Part shown: piece by piece, positions 24,482 to 33,934 of the stretch
How the letters are laid out: the number at the start of each line of letters is the position of its first letter
How positions within the stretch are numbered: the stretch's first letter is position 1
NCBI RefSeq assembly: GCF_024171945.1
Contig: NZ_JAMTCR010000002.1
Coordinates: forward strand, 868,001 to 932,000
Direction of reading: 5' to 3'
Origin: Actinokineospora globicatena
Lineage (GTDB): Bacteria > Actinomycetota > Actinomycetes > Mycobacteriales > Pseudonocardiaceae
Length of the DNA: 64,000 nucleotides
Notes under the pieces: generated by a model
What the model saw: only the letters and a program-made list of their open reading frames with translations
Told to the model about the DNA's origin: nothing
The model's database searches: none
Translations under genes and position numbers: made by a program

Positions 24482-25834
24482 ATGGGGTCGGCACGATTAC
24501 CCGGGGGCGACGTGGCCAGGGACCGGCGGCTCAGCTGGCTGCTCGGGTCCAGCGCGTTGTCCAACCTGGGCGACGGCATCGGCAAGGTCGCCTTCCCCCT
24601 GCTCGGCGCCAGCCTCACCCGCGACCCCGTGCTCATCGCCGGGCTCTCCGCGACCGCCTTCCTGCCCTGGCTGCTGTTCGCCCTGGTCAGCGGCGCGCTG
24701 GTGGACCGGGTCGACCGGCGCAAGGCCATGCTGCTGGCCAACACCTCCCGCGCGGTCATCGTGGGAGCGCTCGGGATCCTGGTCCTGTTCGACGCGACGA
24801 CCATCTGGCTGCTCTACGCCATGGCGCTGCTCATCGGCACCGTCGAGACCATCGCCGACAGCGCAGCGCAAGCGCTCATCCCGGCCGTCGTACCGCGCTC
24901 CCAGCTGGAGTCCGCGAACGGCAAGCTGCAATCCGCCGAGATCGTCGGGCAGACCTTCCTCGGCGGCCCGCTCGGTGGCGTCACCTTCGCCGTGGCTGCC
25001 TCGCTGCCGTTCGTGCTCAACTCGGCTGGGTTCGCGATAGCGGCGATCTTCCTGCTGGCCATCCGCGGTGGCTACCGGCCCAAGGTGACCGGCCCGGCGC
25101 CCAAGCTCCGCGTGCAACTCGCCGAGGGCCTCACCTGGGTGCGCAGCCGCCCGCTGATGGTCCAGCTGGTCGCGTTCGCCGCCGCGCTGGCGCTGACGTC
25201 GGAACTGGCGCAGGCCCTGCTCGTGCTCTACGCGCTGGAAGACCTCGGGCTCGACATCGCCGCGTTCGGCGTCTTCGCCCTGGTCGGCGGCGTGGGCGGA
25301 CTTCTCGGCGCGGCCATCGCACCCCGGCTCACCAAGGTGCTCTCCCGCCGCGCCGTGCTGACCTCGGCCGTCGCCGGGTGCGCGATCGCGTTCGGGGTCA
25401 TGGGGCTGGTCTACGAGCCCATCTCCGCCGCCCTGCTGTTCGGTGTGTTCGCCGCCAGCGTGGTGACGGTGAACGTCATCATCGGCGCCCTGCGGCACGC
25501 CCTGATCCCCGAGCACCTGTTCGGGCGGGTCCTGGGCGTCTGGCGCACGGCCGTCTGGGGGGCGATCCCGCTCGGCGCGCTGCTCGGCGGCGTCCTCGCC
25601 GCCTGGCTCAACACCCGGGCGGTCTTCCTGATCTCCGGCGGGCTGCAGCTGCTGCTGGCCGGGGCGCTGTGGGCGGTCATGGCCAAGTTCGAGGCCGAGA
25701 TCGACAGCCTCGGCCAGGTCGAGGACCCGGTGGACAGCCCGGCCGACAGTCAGATCGACAGGCCGGTCGACGGCCCGGTCAAGGACCAGGGTGAACCGGC
25801 GTTATCCGAGGAGAGCGCGCCCGCCGGGGCGTAG
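24482..25834 (+). CDS. MFS transporter (enterobactin-exporter/MFS_3 type)
   Basis: This 450-residue major facilitator protein has 12 predicted transmembrane helices. The N-terminal part has LLGSSALSNLGDGIGKVAFPLLGASLT, and the family loop motif A appears as GALVDRVDRRKAMLL. The related exporter group includes EntS and macrolide efflux pumps such as MefA, so it probably exports a small molecule; the substrate is unknown. After the last helix, a 45-residue acidic, proline-rich tail has a D-x-P-V-D-type repeat pattern (DPVDSPADSQIDRPVDGPVKD). It converges on the DrrAB-type operon, and its stop sits within a hairpin terminator. Confidence 0.88.
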   Translation: MGSARLPGGDVARDRRLSWLLGSSALSNLGDGIGKVAFPLLGASLTRDPVLIAGLSATAFLPWLLFALVSGALVDRVDRRKAMLLANTSRAVIVGALGILVLFDATTIWLLYAMALLIGTVETIADSAAQALIPAVVPRSQLESANGKLQSAEIVGQTFLGGPLGGVTFAVAASLPFVLNSAGFAIAAIFLLAIRGGYRPKVTGPAPKLRVQLAEGLTWVRSRPLMVQLVAFAAALALTSELAQALLVLYALEDLGLDIAAFGVFALVGGVGGLLGAAIAPRLTKVLSRRAVLTSAVAGCAIAFGVMGLVYEPISAALLFGVFAASVVTVNVIIGALRHALIPEHLFGRVLGVWRTAVWGAIPLGALLGGVLAAWLNTRAVFLISGGLQLLLAGALWAVMAKFEAEIDSLGQVEDPVDSPADSQIDRPVDGPVKDQGEPALSEESAPAGA

Positions 25835-25845
25835 CGCGGGCGCGC
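25815..25845. terminator. Hairpin terminator between convergent MFS and ABC permease genes
   Basis: GCGCGCCCGC (25815-25824) pairs with GCGGGCGCGC (25836-25845) across an 11-nt loop that includes the MFS stop codon. The site lies in the 22-bp gap between convergent genes and could work both ways. Confidence 0.6.
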
Positions 25846-25856
25846 CCTGCGGACAG

Positions 25857-26666
25857 CTACTTGCTGGCCACCTTGCGGTACTTCGACACCGCGAGCGGGG
25901 CGAAGATCAGCAGGATGACCGCGCACGAGATCAGCGCGTAGAGCGCCGCGTGCTGCACCGGCCACGCGTCCGAGCGCCCGAGGACACCCGTGCGCGCGGT
26001 GTTGCCGAACAGGTCCCGCGCCGCGTCGGCGATCGCGGTGATCGGGTTCCACTCGGCGAACGCCTTGAGCGGGCCGGGCATGCTCGACGCCGAGACGAAC
26101 GCCGACGAGATGAACGACACCGGGAACATCCAGATGAAGCCCGCGCTCTGCGCGACCTGGACGCTGCCGGAGATCAGCCCGATGAACGCGCCGATCCAGG
26201 ACATGGCGAACGAGAACAGCAGCAGCAACAGGTAGCCGGTGACCGCGTCCAGGAAACTGCCCCGGATGCGCCAGCCGACCAGCAGCCCGCACAGCGACAT
26301 CACCAGCAGGCCGATGGCGCTGACCGCGAGGTCCGCGGCCGTGCGACCGACCAGCACCGCGGCCCTGGCCATCGGCAGCGACCGGAACCGGTCGATGACG
26401 CCCTTCTCCAGGTCGGCCGCCATGCCGATGGTGGTGTACGCCGAGTTGAAGGCCACCGTCTGGGCGAAGATGCCGCCCATCAGGAACTCCCGGTAGGCGG
26501 CCGGGTCGTCGCCGATGCTGTTGGCGAACACGAACGAGAACAGCAGCACGAACATGATCGGCTGCAGGGTGGCGCCGAGCAGCAGGTCGGGCTGGCGGCG
26601 CACGTTCATCAGGTTGCGCCAGGTGACGACCCCGCTGTCGCGGGCGTTGGCGGTGATGACGCTCAT
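25857..26666 (-). CDS. ABC-2 type transporter permease, DrrB family
   Basis: This 269-residue permease has six hydrophobic helices. The N-terminal TWRNLMNVRRQPDLLLGATLQPIMFVLLF is typical of ABC-2 exporters of the daunorubicin-resistance (DrrB) group, followed by FLMGGIFAQTVAFNSAYT, DLEKGVIDRFRSLPMARAAV and WNPITAIADAARDLFGNT. It should pair with the ATPase encoded just upstream (4-bp ATGA overlap) to export a hydrophobic compound such as an antibiotic or lipid. No biosynthetic cluster is adjacent, so the substrate is open. Confidence 0.92.
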   Translation of the reverse strand: MSVITANARDSGVVTWRNLMNVRRQPDLLLGATLQPIMFVLLFSFVFANSIGDDPAAYREFLMGGIFAQTVAFNSAYTTIGMAADLEKGVIDRFRSLPMARAAVLVGRTAADLAVSAIGLLVMSLCGLLVGWRIRGSFLDAVTGYLLLLLFSFAMSWIGAFIGLISGSVQVAQSAGFIWMFPVSFISSAFVSASSMPGPLKAFAEWNPITAIADAARDLFGNTARTGVLGRSDAWPVQHAALYALISCAVILLIFAPLAVSKYRKVASK

Positions 26667-27679
26667 CGGGACTTCGCCTTCCTGCCCTTGGTCTTCTTGT
26701 CGTCGGTCTCCGCCTCGGGCTTCTCCTCGGCGAGGTGGCCGGTGAGGGCCAGGAACACGTCGTCGAGCGTCGGCCGGTGCAGGCCGACGTCGAGCACCGA
26801 CACGTTCTGCTGGTCGAGCCTGCGCAGCGCCTCCACCAGCGCCTTCGGGCCGGTGTCGACCTTGACCAGCACCTTGCGCTGGTGCTCCTCGGTGGTCGGG
26901 GCGTCCGACCCGACCTCGGCGAGCACCTGCGCGGTCGCGGCCAGCTCGGCCGCGTCAGCGACCACGATCTCGAGCCGCTCACCGCCGACCTGGGCCTTGA
27001 GCTGGTCGGCCGTGCCGCCCGCGATGACCTTGCCGTGGTCGATCACCAGGATGGTGTCGGCCAGCTGGTCGGCCTCCTCCAGGTACTGCGTGGTCAGCAG
27101 GACCGTGGTGCCGTCGGCGACGAGCTCGCCGATGATCTCCCAGGTGTCCATCCGGCCGCGCGGGTCGAGACCGGTGGTCGGCTCGTCGAGCACCACGACC
27201 GCCGGCTGGGCCACGAGCGCGCCCGCCAGGTCGAGCCTGCGCCGCATGCCGCCGGAGTAGGTCTTGGACGGGCGGTCGCCCGCGTCGTCGAGCCGGAAGC
27301 GGGAGATCAGCTCGCGCGCCCTGGTGGACGCGTCGGAGCGGGACATCCCGTAGAGCCTGCCGACCATGTACAGGTTCTCGTAGCCGGTGAGGTGCTCGTC
27401 GACCGCCGCGTACTGGCCGGAGAGGCCGATCGAGCGGCGGACGGCGTCCGGGTCGGCCACGACGTCGTGACCGGCCACGAACGCGCGGCCGGAGTCGGGT
27501 TTGAGCAGTGTGGTGAGGATGCGAACGGTGGTGGTCTTGCCGGCACCGTTGGGGCCGAGCAGGCCCAGCACGGTCCCGGACGGGATCTCCAGATCAACGC
27601 CGTCCAGGGCGCGGGTCGTCCCGAAGGTCTTGACCAGCGCTTCCGCGCGCACAGCGATCGAGGACGCGGGCGGGGGCAT
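26663..27679 (-). CDS. ABC transporter ATP-binding protein, DrrA family
   Basis: The ATG at 27679 has GGAGGG about 5 bp upstream and gives 338 residues; the longer frame to 27826 is not needed. The ATPase domain has Walker A GPNGAGKTT, the Q-loop region SIGLSGQYAAVD, signature YSGGMRRRLD and Walker B VVVLDEPTTGLDPRGR, with TQYLEEADQLAD beyond. The C-terminal ~110 residues are the DrrA-specific regulatory extension (VGLHRPTLDDVFLALTGH) with a Lys-rich tail (DDKKTKGRKAKSR). It energises the DrrB-type permease encoded immediately downstream with overlap. Confidence 0.93.
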   Translation of the reverse strand: MPPPASSIAVRAEALVKTFGTTRALDGVDLEIPSGTVLGLLGPNGAGKTTTVRILTTLLKPDSGRAFVAGHDVVADPDAVRRSIGLSGQYAAVDEHLTGYENLYMVGRLYGMSRSDASTRARELISRFRLDDAGDRPSKTYSGGMRRRLDLAGALVAQPAVVVLDEPTTGLDPRGRMDTWEIIGELVADGTTVLLTTQYLEEADQLADTILVIDHGKVIAGGTADQLKAQVGGERLEIVVADAAELAATAQVLAEVGSDAPTTEEHQRKVLVKVDTGPKALVEALRRLDQQNVSVLDVGLHRPTLDDVFLALTGHLAEEKPEAETDDKKTKGRKAKSR

Positions 27680-27789
27680 GAGCCCTCCCTGAATAGTCCG
27701 AATGAGTACGCGGCGGAGGGTAGACCCACCCACCGACAACTCGCCGCGATTTTCGTCAACCGGACCTTCCCCCACTTGACGCGACCGCG

Positions 27790-28398
27790 CTACAGGTCGA
27801 CCCCGGTCCACTCCAGACAGTGCCATCCGGTGGTGCGCGGTTCAAGCAGCACATGTCCGGTGTTGGGCAGGAGCCGGGCGTTGGTCAACCGGGCGCCGAC
27901 GTTGTCGGCCAGCCATTCCGCGCCGAGGCGGATGATCCCGCCGTGGCTGACGACCACGACGAGACCGCTGGGGTGCGCGTCGCGAATTCGCTCGATCGTG
28001 GAGAGGTAGCGGTCGCGGATCTGCTCGCCGCTCTCGCCACCGGGCATGGCCGCCGCGAGATCGCCCTGGGTCCACCTCAGGTACACCTCGCCGAAGCTGC
28101 GGAGGGCGTGCTCGTCCGAGCGGCCTTCCAGATCGCCGACCTGTAATTCGTGCAGGCCTTCGACAACCTCGACGGCCAGGCCGTGCTGCTTCGCGACCGG
28201 GGCCGCTGTCTCCTGCGCGCGCACGGCGACACTGGCATAGACGGCTACGACTTCGTCTTCCGCTAGACGCTCAGCTAGTGCCAACGCCTGACGGTGGCCC
28301 ATCTCGGTAAGAGACGGACCGGGCGGACGGGAGTCGAGCGCGTGGCGGAGATTAGAGGGCGTCTCACCGTGGCGCGCGAGCATCAACCGCACGCTCAC
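27790..28398 (-). CDS. Histidine phosphatase family protein (phosphoglycerate-mutase-like)
   Basis: The GTG at 28398 overlaps the pheA stop (GTGA), giving 202 residues. The N-terminal LMLARHGETPSN holds the catalytic RHG motif, with ALAERLAEDEVVAVYASVAVRAQETA and HELQVGDLEGRS typical of the family and a second catalytic histidine in VVVVSHGGIIRLGAEW. Enzymes of this branch include acid phosphatases, mutases and alpha-ribazole phosphatase. The specific substrate is not evident. Coupling to pheA suggests coexpression, and actinobacterial genomes often keep a phosphatase of this type beside pheA. Confidence 0.88.
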   Translation of the reverse strand: MSVRLMLARHGETPSNLRHALDSRPPGPSLTEMGHRQALALAERLAEDEVVAVYASVAVRAQETAAPVAKQHGLAVEVVEGLHELQVGDLEGRSDEHALRSFGEVYLRWTQGDLAAAMPGGESGEQIRDRYLSTIERIRDAHPSGLVVVVSHGGIIRLGAEWLADNVGARLTNARLLPNTGHVLLEPRTTGWHCLEWTGVDL

Positions 28399-29312
28399 GG
28401 CTGCTCCCCGCGCAAGAGGGCACCCACCCATCGCGTGGACTTCTCGTAGTCGATAGCGCGGTGGGGAGCGTCGACCTCCGTCGGATTGCCCTCCGCCTTG
28501 GGGTAAGAGCCCAGGAACAGGACCCTTTGACTACGGCGGCGGAGCGCACCAAGAGCGTCGGCAACGCGCGGCTCGGAGATGTGCCCGTCGAAGTCCAGAT
28601 AGAAGCGGTACTCGCCGAAGCGGTTGCGCAGCGGGCGGGACTCGATGCGGGTCAGGTTGATGCCGCGGCTGGCGAACTCGTTGAGCACCGCGGCCAGTTC
28701 CCCCGGCTGGTGGGACAGGACCACGATCACCGACGTCCGATCGGCACCGGTCGGCGCGGGCAGCCGCTCCGGGCGGGCCAGCAGTAGGAACCTGGTGATC
28801 GCGTCGCGCTCGTCGGCGACGTCGGTGGCCAGCACGTCGAGCGAGTAGTGGTGCGCGGCGACCGGTGCCGTGACGGCCGCGTCGAACTCACCGGACTGCA
28901 CGCCGACGGCGGCACCGGCGGTGGACGAAGCAGGCCTGCGGGCCGCGTCCGGCATCGTCTCCTGGATCCAGCGCTCGACCTGGGCCAGCGCGTGCGGGTG
29001 GCTGGCGATCGACCGGACGTCGGCCGCCTTCAGGCCGGGGCGCACGAGGATCGAGAACCGGATCGGGAGCAGGTACTCGGCGAGGGCGACAACCGGCGGG
29101 GCGTCGGCGGCGAGGGTGTCCATGGCCGCGGAGACCGCGCCCTCCACCGAGTTCTCGATCGGCACGCACGCCAGCTCCGCGAGCCCGGAGCGCACCGCGC
29201 CGACCGCCTCCGGGATCGTGGGCATGGGCAGGAACTCGGCGTCGGGGGCGAGCGCCCTGGCGGCCTGTTCGGTGAAGGTCCCCTTGGGTCCGAAGTACGC
29301 GGTTGTCGGCAC
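28395..29312 (-). CDS. pheA: Prephenate dehydratase
   Basis: This 305-residue protein starts at GTG 29312 (VPTTAYFGPKGTFTEQAA), matching known actinobacterial PheA N-termini. It catalyses decarboxylation and dehydration of prephenate to phenylpyruvate in phenylalanine synthesis. The PDT catalytic domain (about 1-185) has FGPKGTFTEQA, CVPIENSVEGAVSAAMDTL and the T-R-F motif in DAITRFLLLA. The C-terminal ACT domain (about 200-280) has the phenylalanine-sensing VLNEFASRGINLTRIESRPL and YRFYLDFDGH, so feedback inhibition by phenylalanine is expected. It heads an operon with the histidine phosphatase. Phenylalanine and tyrosine degradation genes lie about 12 kb away. Confidence 0.95.
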   Translation of the reverse strand: MPTTAYFGPKGTFTEQAARALAPDAEFLPMPTIPEAVGAVRSGLAELACVPIENSVEGAVSAAMDTLAADAPPVVALAEYLLPIRFSILVRPGLKAADVRSIASHPHALAQVERWIQETMPDAARRPASSTAGAAVGVQSGEFDAAVTAPVAAHHYSLDVLATDVADERDAITRFLLLARPERLPAPTGADRTSVIVVLSHQPGELAAVLNEFASRGINLTRIESRPLRNRFGEYRFYLDFDGHISEPRVADALGALRRRSQRVLFLGSYPKAEGNPTEVDAPHRAIDYEKSTRWVGALLRGEQP

Positions 29313-29408
29313 GCGGCCCACAGTACGCAGGCCCAACCGCCGGATGGCTATGTGGCGGTTGCCAAACGGCGGTTACCGCCGGTGTCCCCCGGATGCCATG
29401 CTGGAACG

Positions 29409-30026
29409 GTGACCGCGGATTCGAAGACCGGCGTGGTGGCGGCGTCCCGCCGCGGTTCCAGCCCCCTCGAACTCGTCCTATGCGCGGTGGGTGAATCGCT
29501 GGCGTCAGCATGGGAAACGGCCGCCGAAGGGCGACCGCACATCCGTGTCCACCGTGGATCGGTCCTCGACGTACACGCGGACGCGGTGGTGTCGCCTGCG
29601 AACTCTTACGGCTGGATGCGCGGTGGCGTGGACGCTGTCTACGCGGCGCACTTCCCCGCCATCGAGCAGCAGGTTCGTAGCGCTGTCTTGGCGTACCACG
29701 GTGGGGAGCTACCGATCGGCGAGGCGCTGATCGTGCCCACGGGTGCGACGCGGCCCGCGTGGCTCATCACGGCGCCGACGATGAAGGAGCCCGCGCAGGC
29801 TCTCGCGCCCGAGACCGTCCACCCGTACCTAGCCGCGAAAGCGGTGTTCCGGCTCTGGCGGGAAGGTGTGCTCGACGACGGCGCGCCCGTGCGGGGGACG
29901 GTGAAGACCATCGCGATGCCGGGGTTGGGCACCGGTATCGGCGGGGTGCCGCCCCAGGTGTGCGCTCGGCAGGTCGCGGCCGCGTGGGACGCGGTGTTCG
30001 AGCCGGGCAGTGTGGCACGAACCTGA
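29409..30026 (+). CDS. Macro-domain-like protein
   Basis: This 205-residue protein starts at GTG 29409. After a 40-residue N-terminus it has a macro-domain core: [35 protein letters not shown] resembles the ADP-ribose-binding N-terminal motif, followed by [23 protein letters not shown] and the glycine-rich loop [10 protein letters not shown]. Macro domains bind or hydrolyse ADP-ribose derivatives. The first glycine-rich loop ([11 protein letters not shown]) is intact, but enzymatic activity cannot be judged. It is transcribed alone, 127 bp ahead of coaA, and divergent from pheA by 96 bp. Confidence 0.8.
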   Translation: MTADSKTGVVAASRRGSSPLELVLCAVGESLASAWETAAEGRPHIRVHRGSVLDVHADAVVSPANSYGWMRGGVDAVYAAHFPAIEQQVRSAVLAYHGGELPIGEALIVPTGATRPAWLITAPTMKEPAQALAPETVHPYLAAKAVFRLWREGVLDDGAPVRGTVKTIAMPGLGTGIGGVPPQVCARQVAAAWDAVFEPGSVART

Positions 30027-30153
30027 TGTTCGCGGCGACGTCATGTGCGCCACACCCGTTGTCCCCCGATCGGTGCATTCGGTCACAGCGCGAACCAGGC
30101 CCCAGCACCTACGTTGGCTCCCGTACACCCATTCCGGCGCGAGGGAGCCCGAG

Positions 30154-31083
30154 ATGGCGCGGGTCCGTGAGCTGAGCCCGTACGTGGAGCTGCGCCGCGA
30201 GCAGTGGCGCGAGCTGCGGGAGTCGACGCCCCTGCCGCTGAACCTCGACGAGCTGGTCGAGCTGCGCGGGTTGGGTGACCCGGTCGACCTGGACGAGGTG
30301 GTCGACGTCTACCTGCCGCTGTCGCGGCTGATCTCGCTGCAGGTCGCCGCCAGGCAGCGGCTCTACAACACCACCGTCGAGTTCCTCGGTGAGGACAGCC
30401 CGGCGAAGGTGCCGTTCGTGATCGGCATCGCTGGCAGCGTCGCGGTCGGCAAGTCGACCACCGCCCGGCTGCTGCGGCTGCTGCTGGCCCGCTGGCCGGA
30501 CCACCCGCACGTCGACCTGGTGACCACCGACGGCTTCCTGTTCCCCCGCGCGGAGCTGGACCGGCGGAACCTGATGAGCCGCAAGGGCTTCCCGGAGAGC
30601 TACGACCGGCGGGCGTTGCTGCGGTTTGTGTCCGAGGTGAAGTCGGGCGCCGACGAGGTGCGGGCGCCGGTGTACTCGCACCTGGCCTACGACATCCTGC
30701 CCGGCAAGGAGCAGGTTGTGCGCAAGCCGGACATCCTGATCGTCGAGGGCCTGAACGTGCTGCAGCCCGCCGCCCGGCTCGCCGTGTCCGACCTGTTCGA
30801 CTTCTCCATCTACGTCGACGCGCACTCCGACGACATCGAGCGCTGGTACATCGACCGGTTCCTGGCGCTGCGGCACACCGCCTTCTCCGACCCGGCGTCG
30901 CACTTCCACCACTACGCGAGCCTCACCGACCAGGAAGCCGTGGCCGAGGCGACCCGGTTGTGGAAGCAGATCAACGAGCCGAACCTCGCGCACAACATCC
31001 TCCCGACCCGGCCACGCGCGACGCTCGTGCTGCGCAAGGGCGCGAACCACCGGATCAGCCGAGTCCGACTCCGTAAGCTCTAG
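30154..31083 (+). CDS. coaA: Type I pantothenate kinase
   Basis: This 309-residue P-loop kinase phosphorylates pantothenate with ATP in the first committed step of coenzyme A synthesis. It begins at ATG 30154 ([18 protein letters not shown]). The Walker A motif is [14 protein letters not shown] (about 93-106), followed by [38 protein letters not shown] and [23 protein letters not shown]. Length and sequence match the bacterial CoaA type, which is feedback-inhibited by CoA. The downstream response-regulator gene begins 4 bp after its stop, so the two are probably on one transcript without an obvious functional link. Confidence 0.97.
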   Translation: MARVRELSPYVELRREQWRELRESTPLPLNLDELVELRGLGDPVDLDEVVDVYLPLSRLISLQVAARQRLYNTTVEFLGEDSPAKVPFVIGIAGSVAVGKSTTARLLRLLLARWPDHPHVDLVTTDGFLFPRAELDRRNLMSRKGFPESYDRRALLRFVSEVKSGADEVRAPVYSHLAYDILPGKEQVVRKPDILIVEGLNVLQPAARLAVSDLFDFSIYVDAHSDDIERWYIDRFLALRHTAFSDPASHFHHYASLTDQEAVAEATRLWKQINEPNLAHNILPTRPRATLVLRKGANHRISRVRLRKL

Positions 31084-31087
31084 AGCC

Positions 31088-31711
31088 GTGATCAGGGTGC
31101 TGCTCGTCGACGACCATGAGGTGGTCCGACGCGGGCTGCGCGATCTGCTCGACGGCGAGGACGGCATAGAGGTCGTCGCCCAGGCCGGAGGCGTCGGCGA
31201 GGCTCTAGCGCTGGTAGCGGCGCGGCCGGTGGACGTCGCCGTGGTCGACATGCGGCTGCCCGACGGGGACGGGGTGTCGCTGTGCCGGTCGCTGCGGGCG
31301 CTGGACCCGGCACCGGCGTGCCTGGTGCTGACCGCGTTCGACGACGAGGCCGCCCTGGTTGAAGCGATCATGGCGGGGGCGTCGGGCTACCTGTTGAAGC
31401 AGGTCAGGGGCCAGGACCTGGTGACCGCGGTGCGCGAGGTCGCGGCCGGGCACTCGCTGCTCGATCCGGTGACGACGGCCCGGGTGCTCGACCGGGTGCG
31501 GCGCAGCGCGGAGACCGACGAGCTCGCGGGCCTCACCGAGCGCGAGCGCGAGGTGCTCGCCCTGGTCGGGGACGGGATGTCGAACCGCGAGATCGCCGAG
31601 CGGCTGTTCCTGGCGGAGAAGACGGTCAAGAACCACGTGACCTCCGTCCTGGCCAAGCTCGGGATGGCCCGGCGGACACAGGCCGTGGCGTGGTTCGCCC
31701 GCAGGCGGTGA
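31088..31711 (+). CDS. NarL/DevR-family response regulator
   Basis: This 207-residue regulator starts at GTG 31088, 4 bp after coaA. The receiver domain has D8-D9, phospho-acceptor D54 ([12 protein letters not shown]) and a lysine in YLLKQVRG. The C-terminal LuxR-type HTH is [25 protein letters not shown], with helix [17 protein letters not shown]. The closest look is to the DevR/DosR group. No kinase is adjacent on this strand, but a GAF-containing HisKA_3 kinase lies 1.1 kb away at the end of the cyd operon and is a plausible partner. Confidence 0.9.
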   Translation: MIRVLLVDDHEVVRRGLRDLLDGEDGIEVVAQAGGVGEALALVAARPVDVAVVDMRLPDGDGVSLCRSLRALDPAPACLVLTAFDDEAALVEAIMAGASGYLLKQVRGQDLVTAVREVAAGHSLLDPVTTARVLDRVRRSAETDELAGLTEREREVLALVGDGMSNREIAERLFLAEKTVKNHVTSVLAKLGMARRTQAVAWFARRR

Positions 31712-31796
31712 CGCGCCCACGGTCGAAGGACTCTGTGCTCGCCCCTTCCGGCGTTTCGTAGACTCCTCGGACCGCGACCCGCTTGGGGGAGACACC

Positions 31797-32795
31797 ATGC
31801 TCGACCACGACGACTACCGGGGAGCCCGCTACTTCCCGGCACTGGACGGCCTGCGGGCGGTCGCGGTGGTCCTCGTCGCGTTCGCCCTCTACGCCAGCTC
31901 CCGGTTCAACTGGCTGGACGAGTGGGTGGGGGTGTCGGTCTTCTTCGTGCTGACCGGGTTCCTGGTCACGCGGCTGCTCTTGCGGCCAGAGCCGCTCAAG
32001 GAGTTCTACGCGCGTCGGTTCTTCCGGCTGGTGCCGCTCTACCTGGCCATCTTGCTGGGTGTGGCCGCGTTCGCGTACCTGCGCGGTGAGTTCCAGATCC
32101 GGGAGATGCCCCGGCTGTTGATGTACTACCTGACGTTCAACAACGAGTTCGCGGGCGCGGATCCGCTGTTCGGCACCTCGTGGATCGTCGGGATCGAGGC
32201 CAAGTTCTACCTGGTGTGGCCGCTGGCGGTGGTCGCTCTGGGCCGCTTCGCGCCGTTGGCCCTGGTGCCCGCGGTGGCGTTGGTGCCGTTCAGCGGGATG
32301 GCCGTGTCCTACGTCTTGCTGCTGCTCGGCTCGGTGGTCGCGTTCGTCTTGCACTACCCGCGCACGTTCGCCCTAGTGCGGCCGTTGACCCACCCGTGGG
32401 CGGTAGTCCCGGTCGGGCTGCTGTGCATCGGGCTGTCGCGGTGGCACCTGGGTGTGGGGATCGGCGCGTCCCTGCTGGTCATCTGCCTGGTGTCGTCCGG
32501 GCCGGTGCACCACGTGTTCTCGGCGTTCCGGTTCGTGGGGCGGCGCGCCTACGCGATGTACCTGCTGTTGCTGCCCACGCACTTCGTGGTGGTCCTGGTG
32601 GCGCCGCCGCTCAAGCAGGACTCCCTGGTGACGGTCGCGACCGTGCTCGTCGTCAGCCTCTGCCTGGCCGACCTGGTCCACCGCTGGGTCGAGAAGCCGG
32701 TGACGGCCTTCGGCAAGCGTTTGCTGGCCAAGCGCCAAGCGCCGCCGACGGCGGATCACGAGCCCACCCAGCCGTCGATGGCCGCTGCCGCCTGA
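31797..32795 (+). CDS. Acyltransferase-3-like membrane protein lacking the conserved histidine
   Basis: This 332-residue membrane protein begins at an ATG after GGGGGAG and is a paralogue of the acyltransferase at 3842-4921. Shared features are LDGLRAVAVVLVAF, the GVSVFFVLTGFLVTRLLL helix, EFYARRFFRLVPLYLA and GIEAKFYLVWPLAV. In the first helix, however, the R-x10-H motif reads R-x10-L (VAFALY), so the residue thought to be catalytic is missing. It may be inactive, use other residues, or act as a flippase-like partner. Its stop abuts the convergent kinase gene with a 1-bp gap. Confidence 0.8.
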   Translation: MLDHDDYRGARYFPALDGLRAVAVVLVAFALYASSRFNWLDEWVGVSVFFVLTGFLVTRLLLRPEPLKEFYARRFFRLVPLYLAILLGVAAFAYLRGEFQIREMPRLLMYYLTFNNEFAGADPLFGTSWIVGIEAKFYLVWPLAVVALGRFAPLALVPAVALVPFSGMAVSYVLLLLGSVVAFVLHYPRTFALVRPLTHPWAVVPVGLLCIGLSRWHLGVGIGASLLVICLVSSGPVHHVFSAFRFVGRRAYAMYLLLLPTHFVVVLVAPPLKQDSLVTVATVLVVSLCLADLVHRWVEKPVTAFGKRLLAKRQAPPTADHEPTQPSMAAAA

Positions 32796-32796
32796 C

Positions 32797-33930
32797 CTAG
32801 GCGAGCGGGGCTTCCCAGGTGACCGTCGTGCCACTGCGCGGCGATGAACGGACATCGCAGCGGCCGTTGATCTGGTGCGCCCGGTCGTGGAGATTCCGCA
32901 GCCCCCGGTGAGTGACACCCTGCGGGATGCCGCAACCGTCGTCGGCCACGGTGAGCCGCAGCGAGTCGGGGGTCCTGACGAGGTGGACCGCTACGCGTAG
33001 AGCGCCCGCGTGGCGGACGACGTTGGAGAGCGACTCCCGCAGCGCGGCGCGGAGGTGGTCGGCCAACGACCCCGGGATGTCGGTGAGGTCGCCGGTCAGC
33101 TCGAAACTGGGCTCGAAGCCGAGCAACTCGCGGGCGGTGGCGACCTCGGCGCGGACCGACTCGGCGAGGTCGGTGGGCACGATCGGGTCCGGGTTGCGCA
33201 GCGCGCGGACCACGGAACGCACGTCGGCGATGGCGGCGTCGAGCTGCTCGACAGCGTCGCCGAGGCGGGTGGCGTCAGGCTTGGCGAGCTTGCGGGCGGG
33301 GCGCCTGGCCAGCAGGTCGAGCTGCATCCCGGCCCCGTAGAGGCGCTGGATGATCACGTCGTGCAGGTCGCGGGCGATGCGTTCGCGTTCTTCATAGAGG
33401 CCGACGCGCTCGTGAGCGTTGCGGCCCTCGGCGAGCACTAGGACCAAGCCAGCTTGTGCGGCGAACGCGGTCAGCACCTCGACCGTGCCACTGGTGAACG
33501 GCTTGCGCCCGCGCCGGCGATAGACAGTGAGTGCGCCTAAGCGGGACTCGCGCGTGCCGAAGGGCGCGGCGGCAAACGGGCCGTAGGCGGTGAGTTCGCG
33601 TGGGACGTAAGGGGCTGTGCGTGGGTCCGTGGTCACGTCGTCGGCCACGATCGGCACGCCGCCTCGTGCGACTCGCGCTGCCGATGACCGCGCGGACAAG
33701 ACCAGGCCGACGGGGTTGGTGGCGCGGGCGCCGAAGGCAGCCTCAACGGTCAGCGAGCCGTCATCACTACCGGCCATGACCAGCCCTAGATCCGCTTCCG
33801 CCAACTCAGCAGCCGCGCGCACCACGAGATCCAGCACCGTGTCCGGGTCTTGGCCGGATAGCGCTGCCGTGGCGATCTCGGTGGAGGCGGTAAGAGTCCG
33901 CGCGGCGAGTGTGGGGTCCATGGGCACCAT
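32797..33930 (-). CDS. GAF-domain sensor histidine kinase (HisKA_3), end of the cyd operon
   Basis: This 377-residue cytoplasmic kinase starts at ATG 33930, 4 bp after the cydDC stop; an ATG at 33921 is also possible. A GAF domain spans about residues 15-170, including GGVPIVADDVTTDPRTAPYV, and is followed by the HisKA_3 dimerisation segment ERERIARDLHDVIIQRLYGAG with H190 as phospho-acceptor. The ATPase domain has LRESLSNVVRHAGALRV and HRGLRNLHDRA. It resembles one-GAF relatives of DevS/DosT, which sense oxygen, NO or redox. Being cotranscribed with cytochrome bd genes, it may report respiratory state. The nearest orphan response regulator is at 31088-31711. Confidence 0.88.
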   Translation of the reverse strand: MVPMDPTLAARTLTASTEIATAALSGQDPDTVLDLVVRAAAELAEADLGLVMAGSDDGSLTVEAAFGARATNPVGLVLSARSSAARVARGGVPIVADDVTTDPRTAPYVPRELTAYGPFAAAPFGTRESRLGALTVYRRRGRKPFTSGTVEVLTAFAAQAGLVLVLAEGRNAHERVGLYEERERIARDLHDVIIQRLYGAGMQLDLLARRPARKLAKPDATRLGDAVEQLDAAIADVRSVVRALRNPDPIVPTDLAESVRAEVATARELLGFEPSFELTGDLTDIPGSLADHLRAALRESLSNVVRHAGALRVAVHLVRTPDSLRLTVADDGCGIPQGVTHRGLRNLHDRAHQINGRCDVRSSPRSGTTVTWEAPLA

Positions 33931-33934
33931 CAGG

